64,000 nucleotides of DNA from Chryseobacterium balustinum (GCF_900168205.1 NZ_FUZE01000018.1:1-64000); one strand, 5' to 3'; numbered from the stretch's first letter, positions 26,275 through 36,053 are shown. Numbers and translations: made by a program. The notes: generated by a model not told the origin, from the sequence alone.

Positions 26275-28098
26275 TTACTTTTTCTTGCCTTTCGTCTGCT
26301 CCTGCGCTTTCTGGGCGTCCTGAGCCTTTTCCATCATTTCTCTCATTCGTTTTTGGAACTTTCCTTCCGCTTTAGGCTTTTCTTTGTTGGCCTGAATTTG
26401 AGCGTGAATTTTCTTTTCATCCAGAATTATGTACTTAATCACAAGGATAATCAAAATATTAATCGCATTCGATACAAAATAATACCAAGATAAACCAGAT
26501 GCTGAAGTATTCAAGAAGAACAAGAATGTGATAGGGAAAATATACATAATCACTTTCATATTTGGCATCCCTTCTTGTTGTGGTTGCTGCATATTTCCTG
26601 AAGTCATTACAGTATAAATTAAAATTACAATCGTACAAGCAATCGCAAAAACACTTAAATGATCTCCTAAGAAAGGAACGTTAAATGGTAATTTAATCAA
26701 ATCATCATATGCCGTAAGATCTTTTGCAAACCAGAATCCTTGTCCTCTCAAATCGATAAAGTTCGGAAAGAATCTGAATAAGGCATAGAAAATAGGAATC
26801 TGTACCAGCGCCGGAAGACATCCCGCCATTTGATTCACCCCTGCTTTTCTGTAAATTTCCATGGTTGCCTGTTGCTTTTTCATAGGATCTGCATCCTTGA
26901 ATTTTGCATTAGCTTCATCAATTTCAGGACGAATTACTTTCATCATCGCACTCAATTTATGCTGCTTATACATAATTGGCGACAAGATCAATTTCACAAT
27001 AATTGTCATTAAGAAAATTACCCAACCTGCAGATATTCCCCATCCAGCTATAACACTGTATAACCACATGAAGAAATAACGGTTCATTCCTCCTATGAAA
27101 GACCAACCTAATGGTAAAATTTCGTCAAAGTTTTTGTCGTAAGATTTTAATAAAGGTAAATCCAATGGCATAAAATACCATGTAAAATCCTGATTAAATT
27201 CTCCTCCGTTCATAGCAACAAAGCCTTCGAAGTTTAATTTTTTTAAATATTCACCTTCTTCTATAGACTCTTGGTTTCCTTTGCTGTTTGTGAAACCTGT
27301 TTTAGATTCGATTACAGAAGAGAAAAACTGCTGTTTTACACCAATCCAGTTCAGCGTTTCTTTTTCCTCATTCATATCTGTTCTGCCGTCATAATCATAA
27401 TCTTTATAATTATTAAACGCATAAGCAAATTCTGAATGTGTTTGTTCTTGAGCTCTACCCTTTTCCAGGTTTCTCACACGATAATCCCAAATAAAATCTG
27501 CTTTGTTATCAGAAGTTACTTTCGCTAAGCCTTGAGTTCTAACTTTAAAATCTAAAGTATATTGATCTTTAAGCTCTGCTTTAGGATTATTATTTAAAGT
27601 ATAAACAAATTGAATTGCTGCACCGCTGTAGTTTGCCGTTAAAGTAACAGAATTACCGTTAACAACCGGTGTAAACACTAAATCTTTGGTATTAACAGTT
27701 TTTCCTGATTTATCTTTGAACTGAAAACCGTAGCTCGAGTTATTTTTAGTAATCAGATTAAGCGGAAGATCGGCTTTGTCGGTTTTTTGATCGTAGGCTT
27801 TGTACTTTAAAAGCTCAACTTTTGAAACCTGACCTCCTAAACTTGAAAACTCAAGCTTCAGCTCGTTGTTTGCCAAATTGGAAACCTGAATTGCGTTCGG
27901 GGTTACATTGGGATTGATATCGGCTGCCGGAGTTGGTTTTACGGGATTTTTTGCTTGTTCTGTTTTCTGCTGCTCAGCTTTCAGCTTTTCTTCTTCCTGT
28001 TGATTATTCTGAAAATAAAACATGAATCCGAAAAGGACCAAACATAAAACCGCAAAACTAATAATCTGACTTTTATCGAGTCCTTTGTTCTCTTGCAT
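26275..28098 (-). CDS. yidC: Membrane protein insertase YidC
   Basis: Inserts and folds inner-membrane proteins, with or without SecYEG. 607 residues: first membrane helix about residues 12-29, a large periplasmic beta-super-sandwich domain (about 70-350), then five C-terminal helices with the conserved LSPIMYKQHKLSAMMKVIRP region and the FFLNTSASGLSWYYFVSNAIN segment. A basic tail (EQTKGKKK) is typical. In Bacteroidota yidC commonly lies next to pyrG, as here (464 bases apart, same strand). Confidence 0.95.
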   Translation of the reverse strand: MQENKGLDKSQIISFAVLCLVLFGFMFYFQNNQQEEEKLKAEQQKTEQAKNPVKPTPAADINPNVTPNAIQVSNLANNELKLEFSSLGGQVSKVELLKYKAYDQKTDKADLPLNLITKNNSSYGFQFKDKSGKTVNTKDLVFTPVVNGNSVTLTANYSGAAIQFVYTLNNNPKAELKDQYTLDFKVRTQGLAKVTSDNKADFIWDYRVRNLEKGRAQEQTHSEFAYAFNNYKDYDYDGRTDMNEEKETLNWIGVKQQFFSSVIESKTGFTNSKGNQESIEEGEYLKKLNFEGFVAMNGGEFNQDFTWYFMPLDLPLLKSYDKNFDEILPLGWSFIGGMNRYFFMWLYSVIAGWGISAGWVIFLMTIIVKLILSPIMYKQHKLSAMMKVIRPEIDEANAKFKDADPMKKQQATMEIYRKAGVNQMAGCLPALVQIPIFYALFRFFPNFIDLRGQGFWFAKDLTAYDDLIKLPFNVPFLGDHLSVFAIACTIVILIYTVMTSGNMQQPQQEGMPNMKVIMYIFPITFLFFLNTSASGLSWYYFVSNAINILIILVIKYIILDEKKIHAQIQANKEKPKAEGKFQKRMREMMEKAQDAQKAQEQTKGKKK

Positions 28099-28562
28099 TT
28101 TATTTTTATTAAAATTTTTTAAATATTTTCTACTTTAAATTAACCACAAAAGATTTATTTAATACTTAAGTGTTTTTTTAAGATTATAATAAGACCGCTT
28201 AAGTTTTTGAAAATCTTTGATTTTCTTCTTTTGCGAGCTTTTCTTTTCTAAACTATTAAACTTAAAGCAATTAATCTAAATGTTTTAAGTTTAAAGTTTT
28301 TGTTTCTTTTATGGCTAGAATCTTTTTTCATTTAAAATGTATATCAAAATGCTATACATTTTAGAGTCGACAAAAATACTGTTTTTTTATCAAAACTCTA
28401 CAGTATAATGTGTTACTATATAATAAACTCAGACTGATTATTCTCAGTCTGAGTTTATATATAACGTTTATAATTTGATAATTACTTTAGATTCAAACCT
28501 TATCGGTTTTAAAAACCTGTAAGTCATCACCATCCAAAAAGTTTTATAAATTAAATTCTTTA
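28099..28562. other. Intergenic region between pyrG and yidC
   Basis: 464 bases without a convincing gene. It contains the pyrG terminator (28425-28456) and AT-rich DNA that must include the yidC promoter. I see no other structure worth naming. Confidence 0.55.
28425..28456 (-). terminator. Intrinsic terminator downstream of pyrG
   Basis: Perfect 13-bp stem AAACTCAGACTGA / TCAGTCTGAGTTT with a 6-base loop, about 105 bases beyond the pyrG stop. Confidence 0.8.
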
Positions 28563-30170
28563 TTAATTTTTCTCGCAAGCCTTGATAAAAGCTTTGAATA
28601 AAGGATGCGGAGTTGCCACCGTACTCTTGTACTCTGGGTGATATTGTACTCCCACGTAGAAAGGATGATCTGTCATTTCAAGCGCTTCAACCAGTCCTGT
28701 TTCAGGGTTTGTACCGGTAGCTAAGAAACCATTCTTTTCGAATTCCTGAAGATAATCACTGTTGAATTCATAACGGTGACGGTGTCTTTCAGAAATATTT
28801 TTAGCTCCGTAGATTTCATATAACTTAGATGCATTTTTCAATGAACATTTCCAAGCACCAAGACGCATTGTGCCTCCTTTATCTACAACATTTTTCTGCT
28901 CTTCCATAATTGAAATTACAGGATCCGGTGTAGAGGTATCAAATTCCATTGAGTTGGCTTTTGAATGCCCTAAAACATTTCTCGCAAATTCAATCGTCAT
29001 GATCTGCATTCCTAAACAAATTCCTAACATCGGAACTTTATTTTCTCTTGCATACTGAGCAGTAAGAACTTTACCTTCAATTCCTCTGTCACCAAAACCT
29101 GGGGCAACAAGAATTCCATCAACACCTTGTAAAGTTTCTTTAATATTTTCAGCAGTAATATCTCCACTGTATACCCATCTTACTTTTACTTCAGTTTCAA
29201 GGCTTGCACCTGCATGCTTGAAGGCTTCAGCAATGGAAATATAAGAGTCTTGTAGAGAAACATATTTACCTACTAAAGCAATTTCTATTGTTCTTTTAGG
29301 ATTTTTGAATTTTTTAAGGAAAGTTTTCCAATCTTTAAGATCAGCTTCTTTATCATTCTTCAGATCTAATTCTTTTAGAACGACATCATCAAAATTTTGT
29401 TTTTGAAGGTACATCGGAACTTCATAGATTGTTTCCAGATCTTTACATTCAATTACATTATCTAAAGAAACATTACAGAATTGAGCCAATTTTGCTCTCT
29501 GATCTTTTGGAATGGTGTGTTCTGTTCTACATACTAAAACATCTGCCATAATTCCGCTTTCCATCAATTGACGAACAGAATGTTGAGAAGGTTTTGTTTT
29601 TAACTCTCCACTTGAAGCCAAATATGGCAACAAAGTAAGGTGAATCACCATAGAATTTTTCTCTCCCAATTCCCACTTCAACTGACGTACAGTTTCAATG
29701 TATGGTAAAGACTCAATATCTCCTACAGTTCCACCAATCTCAGTAATGATGATATCGTAGTTCTGCTTAGATAGCATTTTAATTCTACGCTTAATTTCGT
29801 TGGTGATATGAGGAATTACCTGTACTGTTTTCCCAAGGAAATCTCCTTTTCTTTCTTTATCAATTACAGTTTGGTAGATTTTCCCAGTGGTAACGTTATT
29901 GTTTTGAGAAGTAGGAGCATCAAGATAACGCTCATAGTGCCCTAAATCCAAATCCGTCTCTGCGCCATCTTCGGTTACATAGCATTCTCCGTGTTCATAA
30001 GGGTTTAATGTTCCTGGGTCGATGTTAATATAAGGATCCAGTTTTTGGATGGTTACATTAAAGCCGCGTGATTTTAGTAGAAGTCCCAGAGAAGCAGAAA
30101 CGATTCCCTTTCCCAAAGATGAAGTTACACCTCCTGTCACAAAGATGTACTTTGTATTCTTTTTACTCAT
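28563..30170 (-). CDS. pyrG: CTP synthase
   Basis: Makes CTP from UTP, ATP and glutamine. The N-terminal synthetase domain has the P-loop GGVTSSLGKG at residues 13-22 and the metal and UTP site around KLDPYINIDPGTLNPYEHGE. The C-terminal class I glutaminase has GICLGMQ with the nucleophile Cys and the VQYHPE catalytic His/Glu. I start at MSKKNTKYIF (535 residues); an upstream in-frame ATG would add six residues not seen in the family. Monocistronic, leftward. Confidence 0.96.
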   Translation of the reverse strand: MSKKNTKYIFVTGGVTSSLGKGIVSASLGLLLKSRGFNVTIQKLDPYINIDPGTLNPYEHGECYVTEDGAETDLDLGHYERYLDAPTSQNNNVTTGKIYQTVIDKERKGDFLGKTVQVIPHITNEIKRRIKMLSKQNYDIIITEIGGTVGDIESLPYIETVRQLKWELGEKNSMVIHLTLLPYLASSGELKTKPSQHSVRQLMESGIMADVLVCRTEHTIPKDQRAKLAQFCNVSLDNVIECKDLETIYEVPMYLQKQNFDDVVLKELDLKNDKEADLKDWKTFLKKFKNPKRTIEIALVGKYVSLQDSYISIAEAFKHAGASLETEVKVRWVYSGDITAENIKETLQGVDGILVAPGFGDRGIEGKVLTAQYARENKVPMLGICLGMQIMTIEFARNVLGHSKANSMEFDTSTPDPVISIMEEQKNVVDKGGTMRLGAWKCSLKNASKLYEIYGAKNISERHRHRYEFNSDYLQEFEKNGFLATGTNPETGLVEALEMTDHPFYVGVQYHPEYKSTVATPHPLFKAFIKACEKN

Positions 30171-30313
30171 TAGATTAGGTTTGTGCAAAGTTAGGGGAAA
30201 AAGAAAAGCAAAGCAATTTTGTTTACCTTTTAAATTTTAAAATATTGATTTCATTTACCAAAAACACTATTCCAGACAATAAAAACTAGTATTAAAATTT
30301 CTGTTAAAAATAA

Positions 30314-30346
30314 AAAGGTTTCTCAAAAATAATCTGAGAAACCTTT
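30314..30346 (-). terminator. Terminator of the YceI gene
   Basis: Perfect 12-bp stem AAAGGTTTCTCA / TGAGAAACCTTT downstream of the leftward stop, with flanking A/T runs. Confidence 0.85.
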
Positions 30347-30374
30347 CACCTAAATCAAATTATATATAAAAATA

Positions 30375-30941
30375 TTATTTCACTAATTCGAAAAATAGAC
30401 TTACTTCAACATCTTTCGCAACACCTGCTCCTGTTGGGTCATATTTAATATTATAATCTAATCGATTAATTGTAAACTTTGCTTGTAAACCTACAACCTC
30501 TTTGCCTTGTTGGTTTTTAGCAATACCACCAAAAGTTACAGGAATACTTATCTCTTTTGCAACATCTTTGATTGTTAATTTACCTTTAAGTGTGTAATTT
30601 TTATCTTTTCCTTGTGAAAGAGTTGCTCCTTGAAATGTCATTTCTGGAAATTTTTCTGCGTCAAAAAAATCTGCACTCTTCAAATGTTTATCTCTAGCCT
30701 CCACTCCTGTATTGATTGTTTCTGGATAAGCAGTAAAATCAAACCTAGCATTATCTAAATTAGCCCCTGAAGTTTCTACTTTACCTATAAATTTATCAAA
30801 TCTTCCTTGCACAAAACTAATTCCCATGTGCTTGATGTTGAAATTAATAGATGAATGTGCCGGATCAACCGTCCAAGTAGTTTGGGCAAAAGTAAACATG
30901 CTTACCAAAGCAAAAGCAAAGCTTAATAGTATTTTTTTCAT
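30375..30941 (-). CDS. YceI-family periplasmic lipid-binding protein
   Basis: 188 residues with a signal peptide (about 1-19, ending FAQ) and a YceI lipocalin-like barrel: TTWTVDPAHSSINFNIKHMG at the start, TSGANLDNARFDFTAYPETI and the RDKHLKSADFFDAEKFPEM core. Family members bind isoprenoid or other lipids in the periplasm; the native ligand here is unknown. Monocistronic, between pyrG and radA. Confidence 0.92.
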   Translation of the reverse strand: MKKILLSFAFALVSMFTFAQTTWTVDPAHSSINFNIKHMGISFVQGRFDKFIGKVETSGANLDNARFDFTAYPETINTGVEARDKHLKSADFFDAEKFPEMTFQGATLSQGKDKNYTLKGKLTIKDVAKEISIPVTFGGIAKNQQGKEVVGLQAKFTINRLDYNIKYDPTGAGVAKDVEVSLFFELVK

Positions 30942-31041
30942 TTTTTTAAATTTATAATGACAAATATAGTCAGTATATTTATATTGAGTATTGACCTATG
31001 ATAAGATAAAAAATTAAAGCATATTTTCATAATTTTACGGC

Positions 31042-32394
31042 ATGGCAAAACTTAAAACAGCATACTTCTGTCAAAACTGTGGTTCGCAATACCCACAATG
31101 GACTGGGCAATGTAAAAACTGTCTGGAATGGAATACTTTAGTAGAAGAAGTGGTAGAAAAAACCTCATCAAAAACACCTCCTTTTTCAAAATCAAAACAA
31201 AGCGTCATCAATATTATTGAAGTTGAAGCCATTGAAGAACCCAGAATAAAAACACCTTCCGATGAGCTAAACCGTGTTTTAGGTGGCGGAATTGTCTTAG
31301 GATCTGTCACCTTAATAGGCGGCGAACCCGGAATTGGTAAATCTACTCTGCTTCTTCAGCTTGCTTTAAAAATGAAAAAGAAAATCTTTTATGTTTCAGG
31401 GGAAGAAAGTGCTTCGCAGATTAAAATGAGAGCCGACCGTTTAGCCGATGTCAAAAATCCTAATTGTTTTTTATATACCGAAACTTCTTTAGAAAAAATT
31501 CTTCATGAAGCTAAAAAACTGGAACCCGATTTCGTTATTATTGATTCGATTCAAACGCTTCAATCTCAATTGATCGAAAGTTCGCCCGGAACTGTTTCTC
31601 AGATCCGTGAATGTTCAAATGAAATTATTAAATATGCCAAAGAAAACAACGTTCCCGTATTTTTGGTAGGGCACATCACAAAAGATGGACAAATTGCAGG
31701 ACCGAAAGTTTTGGAACACATGGTCGATGTTGTTCTGAATTTCGATGGGGATAGAAACCATCTTTTCAGATTGTTGAGAGCCAATAAAAACCGTTTCGGA
31801 TCTACCGCAGAAATTGGAATTTACGAAATGGTTTCACAAGGTTTAAAAGAAATAAAAAACCCTTCTGAAATTTTAATCACCAAAAAGTTTGAAGAGCTTT
31901 CCGGAAATTCAGTAGCAGTAACTTTGGAAGGAAACCGACCAATGCTTTTGGAAATTCAGGCATTGGTAAGTACCGCAGTTTATGGAACTCCGCAAAGAAG
32001 CTGCACAGGTTTTGATTCTAAAAGATTAAATATGCTTTTGGCTGTTCTTGAAAAAAGAGCAGGTTTTCAGTTAGGTGCAAAGGATGTTTTCCTAAATATT
32101 ACTGGGGGAATTAAGACTGATGACCCTGCTTTAGATTTAGCTGTTGTCGCTTCAATTCTTTCCTCGAATGAAGATATTGCCATTTCTGAACATTTTTGTT
32201 TTGCTGGAGAAATTGGGTTAAGCGGAGAAATTCGTCCAATTGCACAAGCAGAACAAAGAATTACGGAAGCCGAAAAATTGGGTTATGAGACCATTTTTAT
32301 TTCTAATCTTAATAAACTTCCAAAGAAAAAGTTCGGAATTAAGATTGAAGAAGTGAGTAAAGTTGAGGATTTTCATGAGCGATTGTTTTCATGA
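31042..32394 (+). CDS. radA: DNA repair protein RadA
   Basis: RecA-like ATPase that promotes branch migration in recombination. N-terminal zinc finger (Cys10, Cys13, Cys24, Cys27), Walker A GEPGIGKST at residues 94-102, the RadA-specific KNRFG motif, and a C-terminal Lon-protease-like domain (LAVVASILSSNEDIAISEHF, FAGEIGLSGEIRPI) without protease activity. 450 residues is standard. It is followed 33 bases later by the AcpH-like gene, probably in one transcript. Confidence 0.95.
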   Translation: MAKLKTAYFCQNCGSQYPQWTGQCKNCLEWNTLVEEVVEKTSSKTPPFSKSKQSVINIIEVEAIEEPRIKTPSDELNRVLGGGIVLGSVTLIGGEPGIGKSTLLLQLALKMKKKIFYVSGEESASQIKMRADRLADVKNPNCFLYTETSLEKILHEAKKLEPDFVIIDSIQTLQSQLIESSPGTVSQIRECSNEIIKYAKENNVPVFLVGHITKDGQIAGPKVLEHMVDVVLNFDGDRNHLFRLLRANKNRFGSTAEIGIYEMVSQGLKEIKNPSEILITKKFEELSGNSVAVTLEGNRPMLLEIQALVSTAVYGTPQRSCTGFDSKRLNMLLAVLEKRAGFQLGAKDVFLNITGGIKTDDPALDLAVVASILSSNEDIAISEHFCFAGEIGLSGEIRPIAQAEQRITEAEKLGYETIFISNLNKLPKKKFGIKIEEVSKVEDFHERLFS

Positions 32395-32427
32395 CAGATG
32401 TTTACTTAAAAATTTCTATATTCGTTT

Positions 32428-33021
32428 ATGAACTTTCTCGCCCACTCTTTTCTCACTTTCAATGACGGACAAATTGTCGGGCAGTTTCTCGAAGATTTTA
32501 TCCGTAACAAAGACCGCTATTCATTTCCGAAAGATATTCAGGATGGAATTACTTTACATCGTTCGATTGATACATTTACAGATTCTCATCCCGCCATTCA
32601 CGAGGCAAAAAAAGTTTTTAGTCCGCTTGTAAGGCTTTACGCGGGAGCTTTTGTAGATGTTTCGATGGATTATTTTCTGGCGAAAGATCTTAGTTTACAT
32701 TCGTTGAAAGGTTGGAAAGAACATTCATTGAGGGTTTATAGAGTGTTGAATGAAAATGAGCAATTTCTTTCTGAAAATTTCAAAAAAATGCTTGCAAAAA
32801 TGGAGCACGATGATTGGTTGTACAATTACCGGGAAGATTGGGGCATCAAATTCAGCATTCAGAATGTTTTGAATAAAGCGAAATATTTGGATAAAGACAT
32901 TCCGGTTTTTCAGGCTTTCTTAGACAATAAAGAAGCTTTGCAGAAATGCTACGATGATTTTTTTCCTGACCTTTTAGCTCATGCAAAAGCTGAAAATGCT
33001 CTTTTACAACTTCAAAAATAA
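32428..33021 (+). CDS. AcpH-like acyl carrier protein phosphodiesterase
   Basis: 197-residue protein of the AcpH (DUF479) family, whose characterised member removes the phosphopantetheine arm from acyl carrier protein. Family features visible: MNFLAHSFLT at the start, QFLEDFIRN, the LHRSIDTFTDSHP metal-binding-type motif and the FVDVSMDYFLAKD helix. No signal peptide; cytosolic. Closely follows radA on the same strand and converges with the DUF6702 gene 6 bases later. Confidence 0.85.
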   Translation: MNFLAHSFLTFNDGQIVGQFLEDFIRNKDRYSFPKDIQDGITLHRSIDTFTDSHPAIHEAKKVFSPLVRLYAGAFVDVSMDYFLAKDLSLHSLKGWKEHSLRVYRVLNENEQFLSENFKKMLAKMEHDDWLYNYREDWGIKFSIQNVLNKAKYLDKDIPVFQAFLDNKEALQKCYDDFFPDLLAHAKAENALLQLQK

Positions 33022-33027
33022 TTTCAA

Positions 33028-33528
33028 TTAAAACTGCTGAAATAAATATCGATTCGGATACGTCAGTTTTTCACTTTTACGATTTCCATTAACGATAATA
33101 TGAACTAAGTTGATTTGGTCATCAAATAAATTATACAGAAAACTCACTGCTGCTTCCACTTTTTTGGGATTTTCTACTTTTTCAGATTCCAGATAAACAT
33201 TTACCGATTCGCTGTCTTCTTCGTAGCCGATGTAATTGATTTTTAAAAACTGATTATCTGTTTTGAGTTTAAAATATTCAGCGCTGTAATTTTTTAAAGC
33301 TTCATTAATTTGAACTTTATATTTTGTGTCATTAAAATGAAAAGGTTTTCCGTATTTTTTAGCAAGTCCATTTTCTAAATCATCTAAGAAAAATCTTCCG
33401 GTCACCTCAAAAGTTTTTGATTTTGAATTGTAATTGACTTCTACCGAACCGACGTGATAAGGATGTTTTTTTTCTGTAAAAGAATAAAGAATAAACAAAA
33501 TAGAGAAAAAGAAAAGTGTTTTTTTCAT
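33028..33528 (-). CDS. DUF6702-family secreted protein
   Basis: 166 residues, N-terminal hydrophobic leader (MKKTLFFFSILFILYSFTEK), then a region typical of a Bacteroidota-specific family of unknown function (KKHPYHVGSVEVNYNSKSKT, RFFLDDLENGLAKKYGK). Its start codon overlaps the stop of the frameshifted toxin gene upstream (33525-33527), so it could be transcribed with the toxin-antitoxin pair. Function unknown. Confidence 0.75.
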   Translation of the reverse strand: MKKTLFFFSILFILYSFTEKKHPYHVGSVEVNYNSKSKTFEVTGRFFLDDLENGLAKKYGKPFHFNDTKYKVQINEALKNYSAEYFKLKTDNQFLKINYIGYEEDSESVNVYLESEKVENPKKVEAAVSFLYNLFDDQINLVHIIVNGNRKSEKLTYPNRYLFQQF

Positions 33529-33826
33529 TTTAGTAAATCGAGAATTTTTTGTGGATCATGTCTCATATCAAAGAATAGTAAGATAATAATTTTAGTTTCT
33601 TTTTCTTTTCTGAAAAATATTCTTACATGCTTTTTGCCTATTAAGGCACTTCTTGTATTTTTTATTGATTTTGAAACTGTTGATACTTTTCATGTTCTAA
33701 ATCATTTACAATCTTTTTTACATCTTCAAGAAAAATTACAATTTCACGATTTATCCAAACCTTTTTGAGAAATTCTACATTTTCAATTAAAGTTTGTTCT
33801 GCTATTTTTGAGAATTCAACTTGCAT
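33525..33826 (-). pseudogene. RelE/ParE-type toxin gene with a single-base frameshift
   Basis: From ATG (MQVEFSKIAEQTLIENVEFL) the frame stops early after about 54 codons. Moving by one base at the A4 run at 33687-33690 restores a continuous product: the first 47 residues join KVSTVSKSIKNTRSALIGKK and end in FFDMRHDPQKILDLLK, about 100 residues in all, the size and C-terminal pattern of RelE/ParE toxins (the HVRIFFRKEKETKIIILLFF strands are typical). The span of 302 bases is one short of a multiple of three. It overlaps the antitoxin gene by 25 bases. A sequencing error, a real inactivation or transcriptional slippage are all possible. Confidence 0.8.
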
Positions 33827-34044
33827 ATTTCCTCATCAATCAGGTTAAAGAAATCTTTTTTTGAAATTAAATCTTCTTCTTTTAAAGATTCACCATATTT
33901 TTCAACCTCTTCAAAAACGTGAGCTGGTAGACCTTCAATAGTTTCGTACTCGTTTTGTACGATTTTCACACCTTTTAATCTTTCTAAAAGTTCTTTTATA
34001 AAAGGATAGTCTTCTTTATTTTCTATTTCTATTGTAAGGTGCAT
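33802..34044 (-). CDS. Antitoxin of a RelE/ParE-type toxin-antitoxin pair
   Basis: Small acidic protein directly before the toxin and overlapping it by 25 bases, the standard type II layout. I start it at MHLTIEIENKEDYPFIKELL (80 residues); the longer frame adds 17 residues of unlikely sequence across the promoter. There is no clear DNA-binding motif in the N-terminal part. The C-terminus (SLKEEDLISKKDFFNLIDEE) is the charged tail expected to wrap the toxin. If the toxin is truly broken, this antitoxin is an orphan. Confidence 0.7.
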   Translation of the reverse strand: MHLTIEIENKEDYPFIKELLERLKGVKIVQNEYETIEGLPAHVFEEVEKYGESLKEEDLISKKDFFNLIDEEICKLNSQK

Positions 34045-34059
34045 CACTTCAATTTTATA

Positions 34060-34067
34060 CAAAGTTA
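34060..34067 (-). promoter_or_regulatory. -7 element of the toxin-antitoxin operon
   Basis: Reads TAACTTTG leftward, matching TAnnTTTG, 16 bases before the chosen antitoxin ATG. No TTG element at the right spacing is seen. Confidence 0.35.
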
Positions 34068-34109
34068 AAATAAATTTTGTATCATCGCATTTCAAAAAAA
34101 AATCGGAAA

Positions 34110-34688
34110 ATGCAGGACTTTTTATTTTATTTAAAACTCGGTTGGGAACACATTATTTCATTAGATGCGCTTGATCATCAGCTTTTTGTTTTGGCTTTAA
34201 TTGCTGTTTACACCTTCAAAGAATGGAAAAAAATTCTGATCTTGGTAACCGCATTTACCATCGGACATTCTATAACATTGGCTTTAAGTATTCTCGATGT
34301 TGTAAGACTTCCTTCAGATTGGGTTGAATTTTTGATTCCTTTGACGATTGTTTTAACCGCTGCCGGAAATATTATAATGAAAAATAAAAAACAGGCGCAG
34401 AATAAAACCAATTATTATTTAGCACTCTTTTTCGGACTCATTCACGGGTTAGGATTTGCCAATACCGCAAGAGTGATGATCGCTAAAAGCCAGAGCATTG
34501 CCGTTCCGCTTTTAGGTTTTAATATTGGTTTGGAAGCTGGCCAAATTGTTATTGTTTTTGCTATTTTGATTTTGCTTTTTATTCTTTTAAATCTATTCAA
34601 AGTAAACAAAAAAGACTGGATTTTGTTTGTATCGTCAGGAGTTTTCGCTTTAGCTTTAAAAATGACCTTAGAGAGAATTCCTTTTTAA
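34110..34688 (+). CDS. HupE/UreJ-like membrane protein
   Basis: 192 residues from MQDFLFYLKL (the frame opens 11 codons earlier but that part is polar and unlikely). It contains the family signature: GWEHIISLDALDHQLFVLAL, FTIGHSITLALS, FFGLIHGLGFAN and FNIGLEAGQIVIV, with six predicted helices. HupE/UreJ proteins are nickel or cobalt transporters near hydrogenase or urease genes. The short Bacteroidota homologues have no such neighbours, and none are seen here, so metal transport is inferred only from the His-rich helices. Convergent with and overlapping the MFS gene by 21 bases. Confidence 0.8.
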   Translation: MQDFLFYLKLGWEHIISLDALDHQLFVLALIAVYTFKEWKKILILVTAFTIGHSITLALSILDVVRLPSDWVEFLIPLTIVLTAAGNIIMKNKKQAQNKTNYYLALFFGLIHGLGFANTARVMIAKSQSIAVPLLGFNIGLEAGQIVIVFAILILLFILLNLFKVNKKDWILFVSSGVFALALKMTLERIPF

Positions 34689-36053
34689 TCTAAAAAAGGA
34701 AATTAAAAATATACTTATCGTAATCAATAATAAAAAAATCATTATGCAGGTTGCCATAAAGTATCCATCATCAAAACTAAAGTAGACCCTGCCCACCAAA
34801 CTTACCCCAAATCCTATAGAAATTTGTTGTATAGTCAAATAAACTCCGGATGCAAGAGAAGTAATTGAAACAGGTAATTTTCTCATTGCATTGGTAAACA
34901 TAGATGGCAAAACGATTCCGCATCCTATTCCGTAAAAGAATAATACAGCGCAAATAATTGGTAAGTTAACTGTTGAGGTACTAACGGCGTAAATATGTCC
35001 TACAAGTCCTAAAACCATGATTAGTAAACCGAAAACAATAAATTTCTCCTGATATTTATTTAAAAACCTAACGGATAATAAAGATGCTAAAACATAACCA
35101 ATTCCTTGGCAAGCAAACAATAATCCTGTTTTTGTAGAGCTCAAATGATGATGTTCTTCAAAAAAATTGGCATTGATAAAAAAATAAGAATCCTGAACCA
35201 GATAATAAGTTATGGCTGCTAAAAGTGCTATTTTAAAACTTGGATATAAAAAAGGTTTCATATTGATTAAAACCTCTTTTCCCTTTTTAAATTTCCTTTT
35301 TTGATTTAAAATGAAAAGAATCAAACCGGTTAAAGATGAAAGCAGTAACAGAATATTGTTTGTCCTCCAACCTTCTTCACCACTGATGACAATTGCATAC
35401 ATCAAAACAATCAGGAGAATAATCAATGTTATTTGTGGAAAGATTTGTATGGATTCTTTTGTATTAATTTCAACTTCTTTAAGATATTTATTAGCCAAAA
35501 TAATGACCAAAAGTGCAATTGGAATATTAATAAAGAAAACAAGTCGCCATGCATCAAAACTCAAATGAAGATCGGGGATTATTCCGCCTAAAACCTGTCC
35601 TATAACCGAAGCAATTCCTGCAATCGCACCGTAAATACCTAAAGCTTTTACCCTTTCTTCTTCAATTGTAAAAACATTGGATATTAAAGCAACGCCCTGC
35701 GGAACCATAAAAGCAGCCGAAATACCTTGAAAAAGTCTGCTTACATTCAATGCTGTTGCAGAAGTAGAATTTCCACAAAAAAATGAAAACACCATAAAGC
35801 TGAACATGGAAACAATAAAGGTTTTCCTATGCCCATATTTGTTCCCTATTTTACTTCCCGTAATCAGAAAAGCACCGTAGCCGATAATATAAAAGACGAT
35901 TATAAACTGTGTTTCGGCAGTACTTGCGTTGATAGAATTTTTGATGGATGGTATTGCAATATTGACAATGAAAAGATCCAGAACACATAAAAAAATCGAC
36001 ATCGAAATGACAATTAAACTCAGCCATTTGTTAAACTCTTGAAAATTTCTCAT
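34668..36053 (-). CDS. MFS multidrug exporter, DHA2 (EmrB/QacA) type
   Basis: 461-residue secondary transporter with the DHA2 signature of about 14 helices: helix 1 region LSLIVISMSIFLCVLDLFIV with an acidic residue, motif A-like ITGSKIGNKYGHRKTF, and motif C-like AIAGIASVIGQVLGGII. Likely a proton-coupled drug or metabolite exporter. It is divergent from an HxlR regulator across an 86-base gap with a good promoter, a layout that commonly means the regulator controls the pump. Substrate unknown. Confidence 0.88.
   Translation of the reverse strand: MRNFQEFNKWLSLIVISMSIFLCVLDLFIVNIAIPSIKNSINASTAETQFIIVFYIIGYGAFLITGSKIGNKYGHRKTFIVSMFSFMVFSFFCGNSTSATALNVSRLFQGISAAFMVPQGVALISNVFTIEEERVKALGIYGAIAGIASVIGQVLGGIIPDLHLSFDAWRLVFFINIPIALLVIILANKYLKEVEINTKESIQIFPQITLIILLIVLMYAIVISGEEGWRTNNILLLLSSLTGLILFILNQKRKFKKGKEVLINMKPFLYPSFKIALLAAITYYLVQDSYFFINANFFEEHHHLSSTKTGLLFACQGIGYVLASLLSVRFLNKYQEKFIVFGLLIMVLGLVGHIYAVSTSTVNLPIICAVLFFYGIGCGIVLPSMFTNAMRKLPVSITSLASGVYLTIQQISIGFGVSLVGRVYFSFDDGYFMATCIMIFLLLITISIFLISFFRLKRNSL

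Noticed and set aside
33454-33768. 104-codon plus-strand frame
   Set aside because: It is antisense to the toxin gene and the DUF6702 start; the minus-strand frames explain the sequence better.
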